From Ideonella sp. (GTDB lineage Bacteria; Pseudomonadota; Gammaproteobacteria; Burkholderiales; Burkholderiaceae_C): a stretch of 64,000 bases of DNA. The DNA lies in assembly GCA_016721465.1 (NCBI GenBank), contig JADKIA010000004.1, positions 744,001 to 808,000 on the forward strand. The letters run 5' to 3'. A program made the position numbers and the translations under genes. Below are positions 50,205 to 59,900 of the stretch, one piece after another. The number at the start of each line of letters is the position of its first letter. Positions within the stretch are counted from its first letter, which is position 1. Below the pieces are notes generated by a model, which was not told the origin of the DNA, made no database searches, and worked only from the letters and a program-made list of their open reading frames with translations.

Positions 50205-50584
50205 GGGGTGCTGCGGTTGTCGGCCTGTGGGCCAGTGGGCGGCGCGACCCGATGTTCCAGCAGCGATCCGGCGGCCCACCAGGCCAGCGTCAATGCCGCC
50301 ACCACGATCACCGCGCGCAGCACCTGGTAGGTCCAGGCAGCGTGGCGCTCATCTTGAGGGTTTGGCGGCGCGTCGGTGGCAGCCTCGGGTGCCGACCCTG
50401 CGGCTTGAGACGGGGTCACGGCAAACGGCATCGCGCAGGCCACTGGCACCAAGCCGGCCGGCGGCACGGGCAACATGGGCGCATCATCACCGTCGCTGGG
50501 GTCGAGCAGCACCCAACGGATGTCGCCCACGCCCTCTTCCGACAGGACACTGGCAATCTGGATCTGGATCAGTTGGGGCGGCAT
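50201..50584 (-). CDS. Hypothetical protein with C-terminal transmembrane helix
   Basis: A 127-aa protein with a soluble N-terminal part (MPPQLIQIQIASVLSEEG, RWVLLDPSDGDD) and a Pro/Ala-rich linker. One hydrophobic helix near the end (VLRAVIVVAALTLAWWAAG) is followed by a short tail. It looks like a tail-anchored or single-pass protein. It is translationally coupled to the following gene and lies 24 nt after the small membrane protein gene. No family was recognised. Confidence 0.5.
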   Translation of the reverse strand: MPPQLIQIQIASVLSEEGVGDIRWVLLDPSDGDDAPMLPVPPAGLVPVACAMPFAVTPSQAAGSAPEAATDAPPNPQDERHAAWTYQVLRAVIVVAALTLAWWAAGSLLEHRVAPPTGPQADNRSTP

Positions 50585-50608
50585 GGCGTATCGACGATTT
50601 CGGACCGG

Positions 50609-50893
50609 TCAGGTGCCGAAGGCACTGGCACGGGCGGGCTCAGCGGGCTCGTTGCGACGCCCTTCCTGCCCCTCGCGCAGGCTGCGCGACCATAGGCGCG
50701 GCAAGCCTTGCGCCATGGCCAGCCGCAGACCGGCGAGCGCCGCGCCTGCCACGAAGCCATGGGCCGCGAACACGGCCGCCGCCACATGGTTGTCGGGCAG
50801 GCCCCTGAACGCGGCCAGGCCGACCAGCGCGAAGCCGCAAGCCCAGCCGATGGCGGCGAGCAAGAGCAGCAGGAAGGCGTCCAGGCGTGTCAT
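50609..50893 (-). CDS. Small membrane protein, first gene of the orphan operon
   Basis: A 94-aa protein with an N-terminal hydrophobic helix (FLLLLLAAIGWACGFALVGL) and a second weaker one (VAAAVFAAHGFVAGAALAGL). A basic, polar tail (RLWSRSLREGQEGRRNEPAE) follows, probably cytoplasmic. It diverges from the thioesterase gene with 65 bp between starts. No family was recognised. Confidence 0.5.
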   Translation of the reverse strand: MTRLDAFLLLLLAAIGWACGFALVGLAAFRGLPDNHVAAAVFAAHGFVAGAALAGLRLAMAQGLPRLWSRSLREGQEGRRNEPAEPARASAFGT

Positions 50894-50944
50894 GACGGAT
50901 GGTTTCGGCCGCTCGCGCCGGATCTTGAGTGCATCAGACGGCGC

Positions 50945-50950
50945 TATCCT
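50945..50950 (+). promoter_or_regulatory. -10-like hexamer of the thioesterase gene
   Basis: TATCCT lies 8 nt before the ATG at 50959 without a Shine-Dalgarno, consistent with a leaderless mRNA. Confidence 0.3.
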
Positions 50951-50958
50951 TGTTCCCC

Positions 50959-51441
50959 ATGACCAATGCCCAGACCCTCCGCTCAGCCGAAGAGCAGGCC
51001 CGGCTCGATGCCGAATTCGTCGACCTCGTGGAACACAGGATCACCTTCAACCAGGTGCTGGGTCTGAAGGTGGTGTCATTGCGGCCGCAGTACCTGGTGC
51101 GCTTCGACATGCGGCCTGAACTGGTGGGCCACGCCCACTACGGTCGCCTGCACGGCGGCGTGATCTCGGCCACGCTGGATGCGCTGGGCGGCTGCGTGCT
51201 GATGCTGGCCATCGCCGAAAAGCACCCGACCGAGAGTGCGGAGCAGGTGATGCACCGTTTCCTGAAGATGGGCACGATCGACCTGCGGGTGGACTTCCTG
51301 CGCCAGGGCGTGGGCAAGCACTTCATCGCTTCGGCCGAGGTCACCCGACTGGGGGGACGCGTGGGCTCCACGCAGATGCGGCTGGTCAACGACGAGGGCA
51401 CGCTGATCGCCACCGCTGCGGCCGCTTACATCGTGAGTTGA
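50959..51441 (+). CDS. Hotdog-fold acyl-CoA thioesterase, YigI/PaaI-like
   Basis: The 160-aa hotdog protein has the 4HBT motif YGRLHGGVISATLDALGG, which holds the catalytic region on the central helix. It is followed by TIDLRVDFLRQG and GSTQMRLVNDEGTLIATAAAAYIV. It probably hydrolyses medium- or long-chain acyl-CoA in the cytoplasm. ATG 50959 is preferred because it matches the -10 spacing; an in-frame ATG at 50929 lies upstream of that hexamer. Substrate length preference is unknown. Confidence 0.85.
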   Translation: MTNAQTLRSAEEQARLDAEFVDLVEHRITFNQVLGLKVVSLRPQYLVRFDMRPELVGHAHYGRLHGGVISATLDALGGCVLMLAIAEKHPTESAEQVMHRFLKMGTIDLRVDFLRQGVGKHFIASAEVTRLGGRVGSTQMRLVNDEGTLIATAAAAYIVS

Positions 51442-51830
51442 CTGTTTGCCACTCGCAGGCCCTCGATGTGGCCACGCGGTCGGATGCGGCTGGCCCCCGG
51501 TTGACCGCATGCGGTTGACGCGCGGGCGCTGATCGCAACTTGGCGCTGAACCGGCAGCCCCGTGATCGCTCATCGGCCAAGGCCGCTCGGTCGTGGCAGG
51601 TACTGTTCGCCGCGCCGCGCCGGGACGCGCACCGGCGCTGGCGGCTGCCTGATCGGCGCGGATCGCGGCAGGCCGCCGCGGCTCAGGGCGGCTTGACCTC
51701 CTGCGGGCGTCGGGCATGGCAGGTCCTGCGCTGGATCGCATCGCGGAAGACGGCCAGCAGGGCGGCCGCGGGGTGGACGGCGCGACAATGCGCACTGGTA
51801 CCATCCCGCCCGAAAAACACGGAGCCCCCC
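51442..51830. other. Intergenic region upstream of thrH
   Basis: These 389 bp hold no gene I can support. A perfect 12-bp palindrome ACCGCATGCGGT lies at 51504-51515. TACCAT at 51799-51804 may be the thrH -10, with a GGAG ribosome site at 51821-51824. Nothing else stands out. Confidence 0.45.
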
Positions 51831-52454
51831 ATGCAAGTCGTCTGCCTCGATCTCGAAGGCGTGCTGATCCCCGAGATCTGGATCGAGTTCTCCAAGCGCA
51901 CCGGCATCGCCGAGTTCAGGCGCACCACCCGGGACGAGCCCGACTACGACAAGCTGATGCGCTTTCGCATTGCATTGCTCGAGCAGCATGGCCTGAAGCT
52001 GGCCGACATCCAGAACGTGATCGGCGGCATGGCGCCGATGGACGGCGCCAAGGCCTTTCTCGACGAGCTGCGCACGCGCTTCCAGGTGATCATCCTGTCG
52101 GACACCTTCTACGAATTCGCCGATCCGATGATGCGCCAGCTGGGCCGTCCCACGCTGTTCTGCCACAAGCTGGTGATCGACGAGTCCGGCTTCGTGCGCG
52201 ACTACAGGCTGCGCCAGCCCAACCAGAAGGCCCACGCGGTCCATGCACTGAAGGGCCTGAATTTCCAAGTGATCGCGGCGGGTGATTCGTACAACGACAC
52301 GGGCATGCTGGGCGCGGCCGATGCGGGCTTCTTCATCCACCCGCCCGAGAACATCGTGGCGCAGTTTCCGCAGTTCCCCGTGAACCACAGCTATGCCGAG
52401 CTGAAGGCCTCGATCGACGGCGCCGCGGCCCGTCTGCTGGCTGCGACGCGCTGA
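51831..52454 (+). CDS. thrH: Phosphoserine phosphatase/homoserine phosphotransferase ThrH
   Basis: ThrH is a HAD-family enzyme that dephosphorylates phosphoserine and can pass the phosphate to homoserine. The 207-aa protein has the ThrH-type nucleophile motif VCLDLEGVLIPEIW, where Glu replaces the second Asp of DxD. Other motifs are IILSDTFYEFADP, the Lys in QKAHAVHAL and the metal-binding AGDSYNDTGML. Length and motifs agree with Pseudomonas ThrH. No serine or threonine biosynthesis gene is adjacent. Confidence 0.93.
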   Translation: MQVVCLDLEGVLIPEIWIEFSKRTGIAEFRRTTRDEPDYDKLMRFRIALLEQHGLKLADIQNVIGGMAPMDGAKAFLDELRTRFQVIILSDTFYEFADPMMRQLGRPTLFCHKLVIDESGFVRDYRLRQPNQKAHAVHALKGLNFQVIAAGDSYNDTGMLGAADAGFFIHPPENIVAQFPQFPVNHSYAELKASIDGAAARLLAATR

Positions 52455-52471
52455 GTCGATCGAGCCTGGCC

Positions 52472-54438
52472 ATGGCGGCACGCCGAACGCTCGAGCTGCT
52501 GGCCCCGGCCCGCGACGCCGACATCGGCATCGCGGCCATCGACCATGGCGCGGACGCCGTCTACATCGGTGGCCCGGATTTCGGCGCCCGTGCCAACGCC
52601 GTCAACACGGTGGCCGACATCGAGCGGCTGTGCGCTTATTCCCACCGTTATGCCGCCAAGATCTTCGTCACGCTCAACACCATCCTGCGCGACGACGAAT
52701 TGGAGCCGGCTCGTCGTCTGGTGTGGCAGCTGTTTGAGGCCGGCGCCGATGCACTGATCGTGCAGGACATGGGCCTGCTGCAGCTCGACCTGCCGCCGAT
52801 CCAGCTGCACGCCAGCACACAGACCGACATCCGCACGCCGGAGAAGGCGCGCTTCCTGCAGGACGTGGGCTTCTCGCAGATGGTGCTGGCGCGCGAGTTG
52901 ACACTGCAGCAGATCGAGGCGATCGGCGCACAGGTGGGTGACGCCAAGCTCGAATTCTTCATTCATGGCGCACTGTGCGTGGCGTACTCGGGGCAATGCT
53001 TCATCAGCCATGCGCACACCGGCCGCAGCGCCAACCGGGGCAATTGCTCGCAGGAGTGCCGCCTGCCCTACACCGTCACCGACGGCCAGGGCCGCATCGT
53101 GGCGCACGACAAGCACGTGCTGAGCCTGAAGGACAACAACCAGAGCGCCAACCTCGCGCGCTGGTGGACGCCGGCATCCGCAGCTTCAAGATCGAAGGCC
53201 GTTACAAGGACATCGCCTACGTCAAGAACGCCACCGCGCACTACCGCTTGTTGTTCGACGAACTCATCGACAAGGACCCCGCTCTGGCCCGTGAGTCGTC
53301 AGGGCGTTGCAGTTTCGGCTTCACACCCGACCCCGAGCGCAACTTCAACCGCAGCGGCACCGACTACTTCGTCAACGGCCGCCAGGACGACATCGGCGCC
53401 TTCGACAGCCCCAAGCACGCCGGCGTGCCATTCGGCAGTGTGGTGCGTGTCGGCACCGACCACTTCGACCTGGAAACCGATGCCGACGACGCCGTGATGA
53501 ACAACGGCGACGGCCTCACCTGGTGGGACTTGCAGGGCGAGTTGAACGGCGTGCCACTCAATGTCGTGAAGCTGCTCGATGCGGCCAAGGCGCAATGGCG
53601 CGTGTGGCCCAACGAGCCCATCAGCGAGCTGAAGGACCTGCGCCGCCACACGGTGCTCTACCGCAATCGCGACATGGCCTGGGACCGCGCGCTCGAGCGC
53701 AGGACGGCCGACCGGCGCATGGCGGTGGACCTGCGTTTCGACGAGACGCCCGAGGGCTTCGTGCTCACGCTCAGCGACGAGGATGGCCACATCGCCCAGG
53801 CTGAAATTGCCCACGCGCACGAGCCGGCGCAAAACGCTGACCGCGCAGAAAGCCAACTGCGAGAAGGCCTCGCCAAGCTGGGCAACACGATCTTCCAGGC
53901 ACGGCAGGTGGACATCGCCACGTCTCGACCGTGGTTCCTGCCGGCGGGCGTCATCAACGCCCTGCGGCGCGATGCGGTGGCCGCGCTGGAGGCCGCGCGC
54001 GAGGCGGCACGCCTGCGCCCGCCGCGCGCCCAGCCGGTGCAGCCGCCAGTGCCCTATCCGGACGACGCGTTGAGCTACCTGGCGAATGTCTTCAACCATC
54101 GAGCGCGCGACTTCTATGCGCGCCATGGCGTGAAGGTGATCGAATCGGCGTATGAGAGTCACGAGCTGCTGGGCGAGGCCTCGCTGATGATCACCAAGCA
54201 CTGCGTGCGCTATTCGCTGAGCCTGTGCCCCAAGCAAGCCAAGGGCGTGACCGGCGTGCAGGGCACGATCCGCGCCGAGCCGCTCACGCTGCGGCACGGC
54301 GACGACACGCTCACCTTGCGCTTCGATTGCAAGCCCTGCGAAATGCACGTGGTGGGCAAGATGCGCAAGAACGTGCTGCAGCAGGCTTCAGCCCAGCCGA
54401 TCAACTTCTATCGCGCACGGCCCACGGCCCCGGGCTGA
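52472..54438 (+). pseudogene. rlhA: U32-family rRNA hydroxylase RlhA/YdcP-like, interrupted by a one-base frameshift
   Basis: RlhA belongs to the U32 'peptidase' family and hydroxylates C2501 of 23S rRNA. The first frame runs from ATG 52472 through the U32 signature FFIHGALCVAYSGQCFISH and the Cys-rich GNCSQECRLPY to LKDNNQSANL. The remainder continues in the -1 frame from RALVDAGIRSFKIEGRYKD to the stop at 54438. One base appears to be missing within 53153-53160. Repaired, the product is about 655 aa, close to the length I recall for RlhA (about 650) and longer than YegQ/TrhP. Both halves keep normal family sequence, so the break is recent or a sequencing error. No slippery heptamer is seen. 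Confidence 0.85.
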
Positions 54439-54476
54439 CCCCGCCATCTGGCCGACTGGCGCCCCGACCGACCGGA

Positions 54477-55316
54477 TCAAGCGGCAGAGCGGCTCGCAAC
54501 GCCGCCCACAGGCACGGCCACATCCGCATGGGCGCGCAGCCAGCCCAGGGCCGGCTCGGCATTCTGCTGGTCGGGGTGAAAATCGGCACGACGATAGCGC
54601 GCCCAGGGGCCGCTCAGTTCACGCACCAGGCCGCCACGCCCGAAGACGAAGCGCCAGCCGCTGGCCCAGGTGCTGCGCTGCCACAGCGTGCCGTCGCGCC
54701 GCAGGTTGCGCCAGGTCTGCAGCATCAGGTCGGTGAGGAAGCGGAAGGTGACGTAGTGGAACAGGCGCAGCCGCCAGCGCTCGCTGCCGCCCAGCGCCCG
54801 GTACAGGTCGAACGCCACGCTGCGGTGCTCGGTCTCCTCGCTGGCATGCCAAAGCCACATGGTCTGCAGGCGCTCCTCGGTGCCCTGCATCTGCTCGCGG
54901 TGGGCCAGCATGTGCTCGGCCAGGATGGCGGTGAAGTGCTCGGTGGCAGCGGTCAATGCCACCCAGGCACGCGCGTCCACACCCTCCAGGCGGCGCAGGC
55001 GCTGGGTGATGCGCACCTGCCACTCGTTCACCAGACCCTGCTGCTCCAGGTGGGCGTTGAAGCGTTGGTGCACACGCCGGTGCGTGGCCTCCTGGCCGAT
55101 GAAGCCGCGCACTTCGGGCTCGAAGCGGGCGCGCTGCTCAGGCGGCAGTTGCGCCAACCCCAGCCGCACCGAATCGATGAAGAACTGCTCACCCACCGGG
55201 AAGCTCATCGACAAGGCATTGAAGTACGCGGTGAGGAAGGCATCGCCCGCCATCCAATGCCGTGCGGGTGGGGTCTCCAGGTCGATCAACAGGCGGCGGA
55301 CAACCAGATCGCTCAT
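54477..55316 (-). CDS. PF10118-family predicted metal-dependent hydrolase
   Basis: This 279-aa protein matches the PF10118 'predicted metal-dependent hydrolase' group, a ferritin-like helical bundle. Candidate metal ligands lie in FIGQEATHRRVHQ, TAATEHFTAILAEHML and HASEETEHRSVAFDL, where E...ExxH patterns recur as in diiron proteins. This argues for a diiron oxygenase-like site rather than hydrolysis, but no activity is established. It is convergent with the U32 gene and divergent from the LLM gene. Confidence 0.82.
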   Translation of the reverse strand: MSDLVVRRLLIDLETPPARHWMAGDAFLTAYFNALSMSFPVGEQFFIDSVRLGLAQLPPEQRARFEPEVRGFIGQEATHRRVHQRFNAHLEQQGLVNEWQVRITQRLRRLEGVDARAWVALTAATEHFTAILAEHMLAHREQMQGTEERLQTMWLWHASEETEHRSVAFDLYRALGGSERWRLRLFHYVTFRFLTDLMLQTWRNLRRDGTLWQRSTWASGWRFVFGRGGLVRELSGPWARYRRADFHPDQQNAEPALGWLRAHADVAVPVGGVASRSAA

Positions 55317-55417
55317 GACGCGTGAACTCCAGTTCGACCCGATCCCGGGCCCAGGGCAACGCTGACGATATCACCCTGGCGACCGCGCTTGGCCGTGGAT
55401 GCAGGCATCATCGCCGC

Positions 55418-56446
55418 ATGATCCCCTTGTCCATCCTCGATCTCGCCCCCATCGTCGAAGGCAGCGACGCCGCCGAATCGCTGCGCAACGCGCTCGATCT
55501 GGCCCGGCACGCCGAAGCCTGGGGCTACCTGCGCTACTGGCTTGCCGAGCACCACAACATGGACGGCGTGGCCTGCTCGGCCACCGCCGTGCTGGTGGGC
55601 CACGTGGCCGGCGGCACCAAGACCATCCGCGTGGGCTCGGGCGGCGTCATGCTGCCCAACCACTCGCCCCTGGTGGTGGCCGAACAGTTCGGCACGCTGG
55701 CCACGCTGTACCCCGGCCGCATCGACCTCGGGTTGGGCCGCGCGCCCGGCACCGACCAGATGACCGCACGCGCCCTGCGCCAGCACCTGGCCACGCAGGG
55801 CGAGGACGCCTTCCCGCAGGACGTGATGGAGTTGCAGGCCTACCTCGCGGCGCCGCTGCCGGGCCAGGCCGTGCGCGCCATCCCCGGCATGGGCACCGAG
55901 GTGCCGATCTGGATCCTGGGCTCCAGCCTCTACGGTGCGCAACTGGCGGCCTACCTGGGCCTGCCCTATGCTTTCGCCTCGCACTTCGCGCCGGACATGC
56001 TGCTGCAGGCGCTGGACGTCTACCGCAGCACCTACCGCCCGTCCGAGCGTTGGCCGCAGCCCCACGCGATGGTGGGGGTGAATGTTGTCTGCGCCGACAC
56101 GGATGCCGAGGCCGCCCGGCTGTTCACCTCGATCCAGCAGCGCTTCCTGGGCATGCAGCGCGGTGTGCGCGGCGCGCTGCAGCGCCCGATCGATCCGGCC
56201 GAACTTGAAGCGATGTGGACACCGCGCGAGAAGGTCGGCGTGCAACGCATGCTCGCGGCCAGCGCCTGTGGTGGCCCCGACGCCGTGCGCGAACAACTCA
56301 ATGCCATCCTTGACAGCACCCGGGCCGACGAATTGATCGTTGCGGGCGCCGTGCACGACCACCACGCTCGATTGCGCAGTTATGAGTTGCTGGCGTCGAT
56401 CGCGCCCGGCTTGTCAGCGCGCCGCGGCCGTACCATGCCGGCATGA
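55418..56446 (+). CDS. LLM-class (luciferase-like) flavin-dependent oxidoreductase
   Basis: The 342-aa TIM-barrel flavoenzyme uses reduced FMN. Family motifs are the opening LSILDLAPIVEGSDA, YWLAEHHNM, IRVGSGGVMLPNHSPLVVAEQF cut to GGVMLPNHSPLVVAEQF, GRIDLGLGRAPGTD and PIWILGSS. These fit the YhbW-like LLM subgroup common in proteobacteria. The substrate is unknown. ATG 55418 is used. Its stop overlaps the ATG of the next gene (ATGA). Confidence 0.9.
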   Translation: MIPLSILDLAPIVEGSDAAESLRNALDLARHAEAWGYLRYWLAEHHNMDGVACSATAVLVGHVAGGTKTIRVGSGGVMLPNHSPLVVAEQFGTLATLYPGRIDLGLGRAPGTDQMTARALRQHLATQGEDAFPQDVMELQAYLAAPLPGQAVRAIPGMGTEVPIWILGSSLYGAQLAAYLGLPYAFASHFAPDMLLQALDVYRSTYRPSERWPQPHAMVGVNVVCADTDAEAARLFTSIQQRFLGMQRGVRGALQRPIDPAELEAMWTPREKVGVQRMLAASACGGPDAVREQLNAILDSTRADELIVAGAVHDHHARLRSYELLASIAPGLSARRGRTMPA

Positions 56447-56931
56447 GCATCGACCGCATACCCGAGACCGACGAGCCGATTCAACAGGACCGCCTCTGGC
56501 GCGACAAAGGCTGGACCGCCCGCGTCATCAAGAACGAAGACGACGATGGCTGGGCCGTGGCGATGGTCAAGGACGGCGAGCCCGAACCTGCACTGGTCGG
56601 CCCGTGGACGATGGGGCGCGACAAGAAGAACCCCAAGCCGCTCGACACCAACGCCTTCAACACCCTGGTCAAGACCGCGGCCGAGGTGGTGCGTCGGCAC
56701 GAGCAGCAGCTGCACGCCCAGTTGCACCGCAGCCTCTACCTGATGGGCCCGAACGGCCGCGTGAACGTGACGCTGGACATCGTGCCGGACGACGACGAAC
56801 CGCATGCGCTGCTGGCCGCCCTCGACGCCAACGGGGAGCCGCTGGCCAAAGTGCGCGTGCCCGCCAGCTTCAAGCTGAACCAGGCCAGCGGCATGGCCTG
56901 GATCGAGAACGAGTTCCGCAGGCCGGGTTGA
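56443..56931 (+). CDS. Hypothetical acidic protein
   Basis: A 162-aa cytoplasmic protein, rich in Asp/Glu and with no signal peptide. It reads as small beta-rich modules: RLWRDKGWTARVIKNEDDDG, VGPWTMGRDKKNPKPLD, a helix FNTLVKTAAEVVRRHEQQLH and NVTLDIVPDDDEPHALLAAL. I do not recognise the family, though similar short proteins next to LLM oxidoreductases occur in Burkholderiales as I recall. It is translationally coupled to that gene and convergent with purL. Confidence 0.65.
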   Translation: MSIDRIPETDEPIQQDRLWRDKGWTARVIKNEDDDGWAVAMVKDGEPEPALVGPWTMGRDKKNPKPLDTNAFNTLVKTAAEVVRRHEQQLHAQLHRSLYLMGPNGRVNVTLDIVPDDDEPHALLAALDANGEPLAKVRVPASFKLNQASGMAWIENEFRRPG

Positions 56932-56958
56932 TGCACTCGGTGCGAACGCAGCAGGTCT

Positions 56959-59900
56959 TCAACCCACCCACTTCCGCGCATTGCGGAACATGCGCATCCA
57001 GGGGCTGAGGGCCGATAGGTCACCCGAAGTCCAGCTCATCTGCACGTTGCGGAACACGCGCTCGGGGTGCGGCATCAACACCGTGAAACGGCCATCGGCG
57101 GTGGTCACCGAGGTGAGGCCATCCGGGCTGCCGTTGGGGTTGAAGGGGTAGCCTTCAGTGGCTTGGCCGTGGTGGTCCACGAATCGCATCGCACGATGGA
57201 CCTGACGGGCATCGCCACGCTGGCTGAAATCGGCACAGCCCTCACCATGAGCGACCGCAATCGGCAAGCGGCTGCCAGCCATGCCCTGGAAGAACAGCGA
57301 GGGGCTGTCCAGCACCTCCACGAGCGACAGCCTTGCCTCGAACTGCTCGCTCTTGTTGCGGGTGAATCTGGGCCAGGCCTGGGCACCCGGGATGATGGGC
57401 GACAGCGCCGCCATCATCTGGCAGCCATTGCACACGCCGAGCGCGAAGCTGTCGGTGCGGCCGAAGAAGGCGGCAAACTGGTCTGCCAGTGCGGGGTTGA
57501 ACAGGACGGACCGGGCCCAGCCTTCGCCCGCGCCCAGCGTGTCGCCATAGCTGAAACCGCCACACGCGATGAAGCCCTTGAACTGATCCAGGCGCGCGCG
57601 GCCGGCCTGCAGATCGGTCATGTGCACATCGAAGGTGTCGAAGCCGGCCTCGGCCATGGCCCGGCTCATCTCCACATGCGAATTCACACCCTGCTCCCGA
57701 AGGATGGCCAGCCTGGGTCGGGCGCCGCCAAATGAATGGCGCGGCCACGTTGTCGGCCGGGTCGAAGCTCAGCTGCAGGTGCAGGCCGGGGTCGCCATCG
57801 GCGCCCGCCGCATCGTGCTCGCTGTCGGCGCCTGCAGGCCGGTCGCGCAATTGCGCGATGCGCCAGCTCACCTCATCCCAGCTTTGCTGCAGCTCGCGCA
57901 AGGGCGCGCTGAATTGCGCCTTGGCATCGCGCCAGACCTCGATCACGCGCTTGTCGTTGGTGCGGCCGATCACATGGCTGTGGCGCGACAGCCCGTGCGC
58001 ACGCAGCACCGCCATCACCGCATCGCGCTCGGCACGCGGCACCTGGATCACGGCGCCCAGCTCCTCGTTGAACAAGGCCTTGAGGGTGAGCTCGTTGCGG
58101 CGCTCGCCGACCTGGGAGGCCCAGTTCTTCGTGTCGCCGTATTCGGCGCGGCTGTCACCGATGCCGTCGCCCTCGGTCACCAGCAGGTCCACGTTCAGGC
58201 TCACCCCCAGCTGGCCGGCAAAGGCCATCTCGCACACCGCTGCCCAGAGGCCGCCGTCGCTCCGGTCGTGGTAGGCCAGCAGCTTGCCTTCGCCGCGCAA
58301 CTGGTTGATCGCGGCCACCAGCGCCTTGAGCTGCGCGGGGTCGTCCAGATCCGGCACGACGTCACCGAACTGACCCGTCACCTGCGCCAGCATCGAGCCG
58401 GCCAGGCGTTGGCGGCCGGCGCCCAGGTCGATCAGGATCAGGCAAGTGTCCCCCGCCTGCAGTTGCGGCGTGAGCGTGCCGCGCACATCGCCCAGCGTGG
58501 CGAAAGCGGTGACGATCAGGCTCACCGGTGCGGTCACCTGCATGGCCGCGCCGTCCATCGCCCAGCGCGTGCGCATCGACAGCGAATCCTTGCCCACCGG
58601 GATGCCGATCCCCAATGCCGGGCACAGCGCCATGCCCACGGCTTTCACGGTGTCGTACAGCGCCGCGTCTTCGCCTGGCTCGCCACAGGCCGCCATCCAG
58701 TTGGCGCTGAGCTTGACGCGTGAGAGCTCGATCGGTGCCGCGAGCAGGTTGGTGATGGCTTCGCCCACGGCCATGCGGCCCGAGGCGGGCGCGTCCAGCG
58801 CCGCCAGCGGGGTGCGCTCACCCAGGCTCATGGCTTCGCCGCGGAATCCGCCGTGATCGGCCAAGGTCACCGCGCAATCGGCCACCGGCACCTGCCAGGG
58901 GCCCACCATCGGATCGCGGTGGCTCAGGCCACCGACGGTGCGGTCGCCGATCGTGACCAGGAAACGCTTGCTGCCCACCGAGGGGTGGCGCAGCACGGCG
59001 TGGCACGCCTGCGCCAGGCTGACGCCGGTGAGCTCCAGCGGCGCCTCGCTGCGGGCCACGCGCTGCACGTCTCGGTGCATCCTGGGGGGCTTGCCCAGCA
59101 GCACGTCCATCGGCATGTCGATGGCGCGCTCGCCACCGGGGCCCGCTTCGAGGATCAGCTGTCGCTCGTCCGTGGCCACCCCGACGATGGCAAATGGACA
59201 GCGCTCTCGCGCGCACATCTGCTCGAACAAAGGCAGCAGATCGGGGTTCACGGCCAGTGTGTAGCGCTCCTGGCTTTCGTTGCACCAGATTTCCTTGGGC
59301 GCGAGGCCGCTCTCTTCAAGGGGCACTTTTGTCAGATCGAAGCACGCGCCCTTGCCAGCACCATCGACCAACTCGGGGAACGCATTGCTGATGCCGCCCG
59401 CACCCACGTCGTGGATGGCGACCACGGGGTTCATCTCCCCCAGGGCCCAGCAGTGGTTGATGACCTCCTGGGCCCGGCGCTGGATCTCCGGGTTGCCGCG
59501 CTGCACCGAATCGAAGTCCAGCGCCGCGGTGTTGCTGCCCGCGGCCATCGAGCTGGCCGCGCCGCCGCCCATGCCAATGCGCATGCCCGGGCCGCCCAGC
59601 TGGATCAACAGCGTGCCGGCGCCAAAGGGCAGCTTGTGGGTCTGGCCGTCGCTGATGGTGCCCAGCCCGCCGGCGATCATGATGGGCTTGTGGTAGCCGC
59701 GCCGCACGCCGGCCACCACTTGCTCATAAACTCTGAAATAGCCGGCCAGGTTGGGCCGGCCGAACTCGTTGTTGAAGGCCGCGCCGCCCAGTGGCCCCTC
59801 GATCATGATCTGCAGCGGGCTGGCGATGTGCTCGGGCTTGCCGACGGGGTGGGCCTCCCACGGTTCGGCCAGGCCGGGCAGGTGCAGGTTGGACACCGAA

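Noticed and set aside
53150..53165. Programmed -1 ribosomal frameshifting in the U32 gene
   Set aside because: No slippery heptamer of the X XXY YYZ type and no downstream stimulator is evident. RlhA-family genes are not known to be recoded.
57728..57734. Separate PurL and PurQ subunit genes instead of a broken purL
   Set aside because: The N-terminal part has the large single-chain layout, and the amidotransferase part lacks its own start and ribosome site at the junction. A one-base change restores the fusion.
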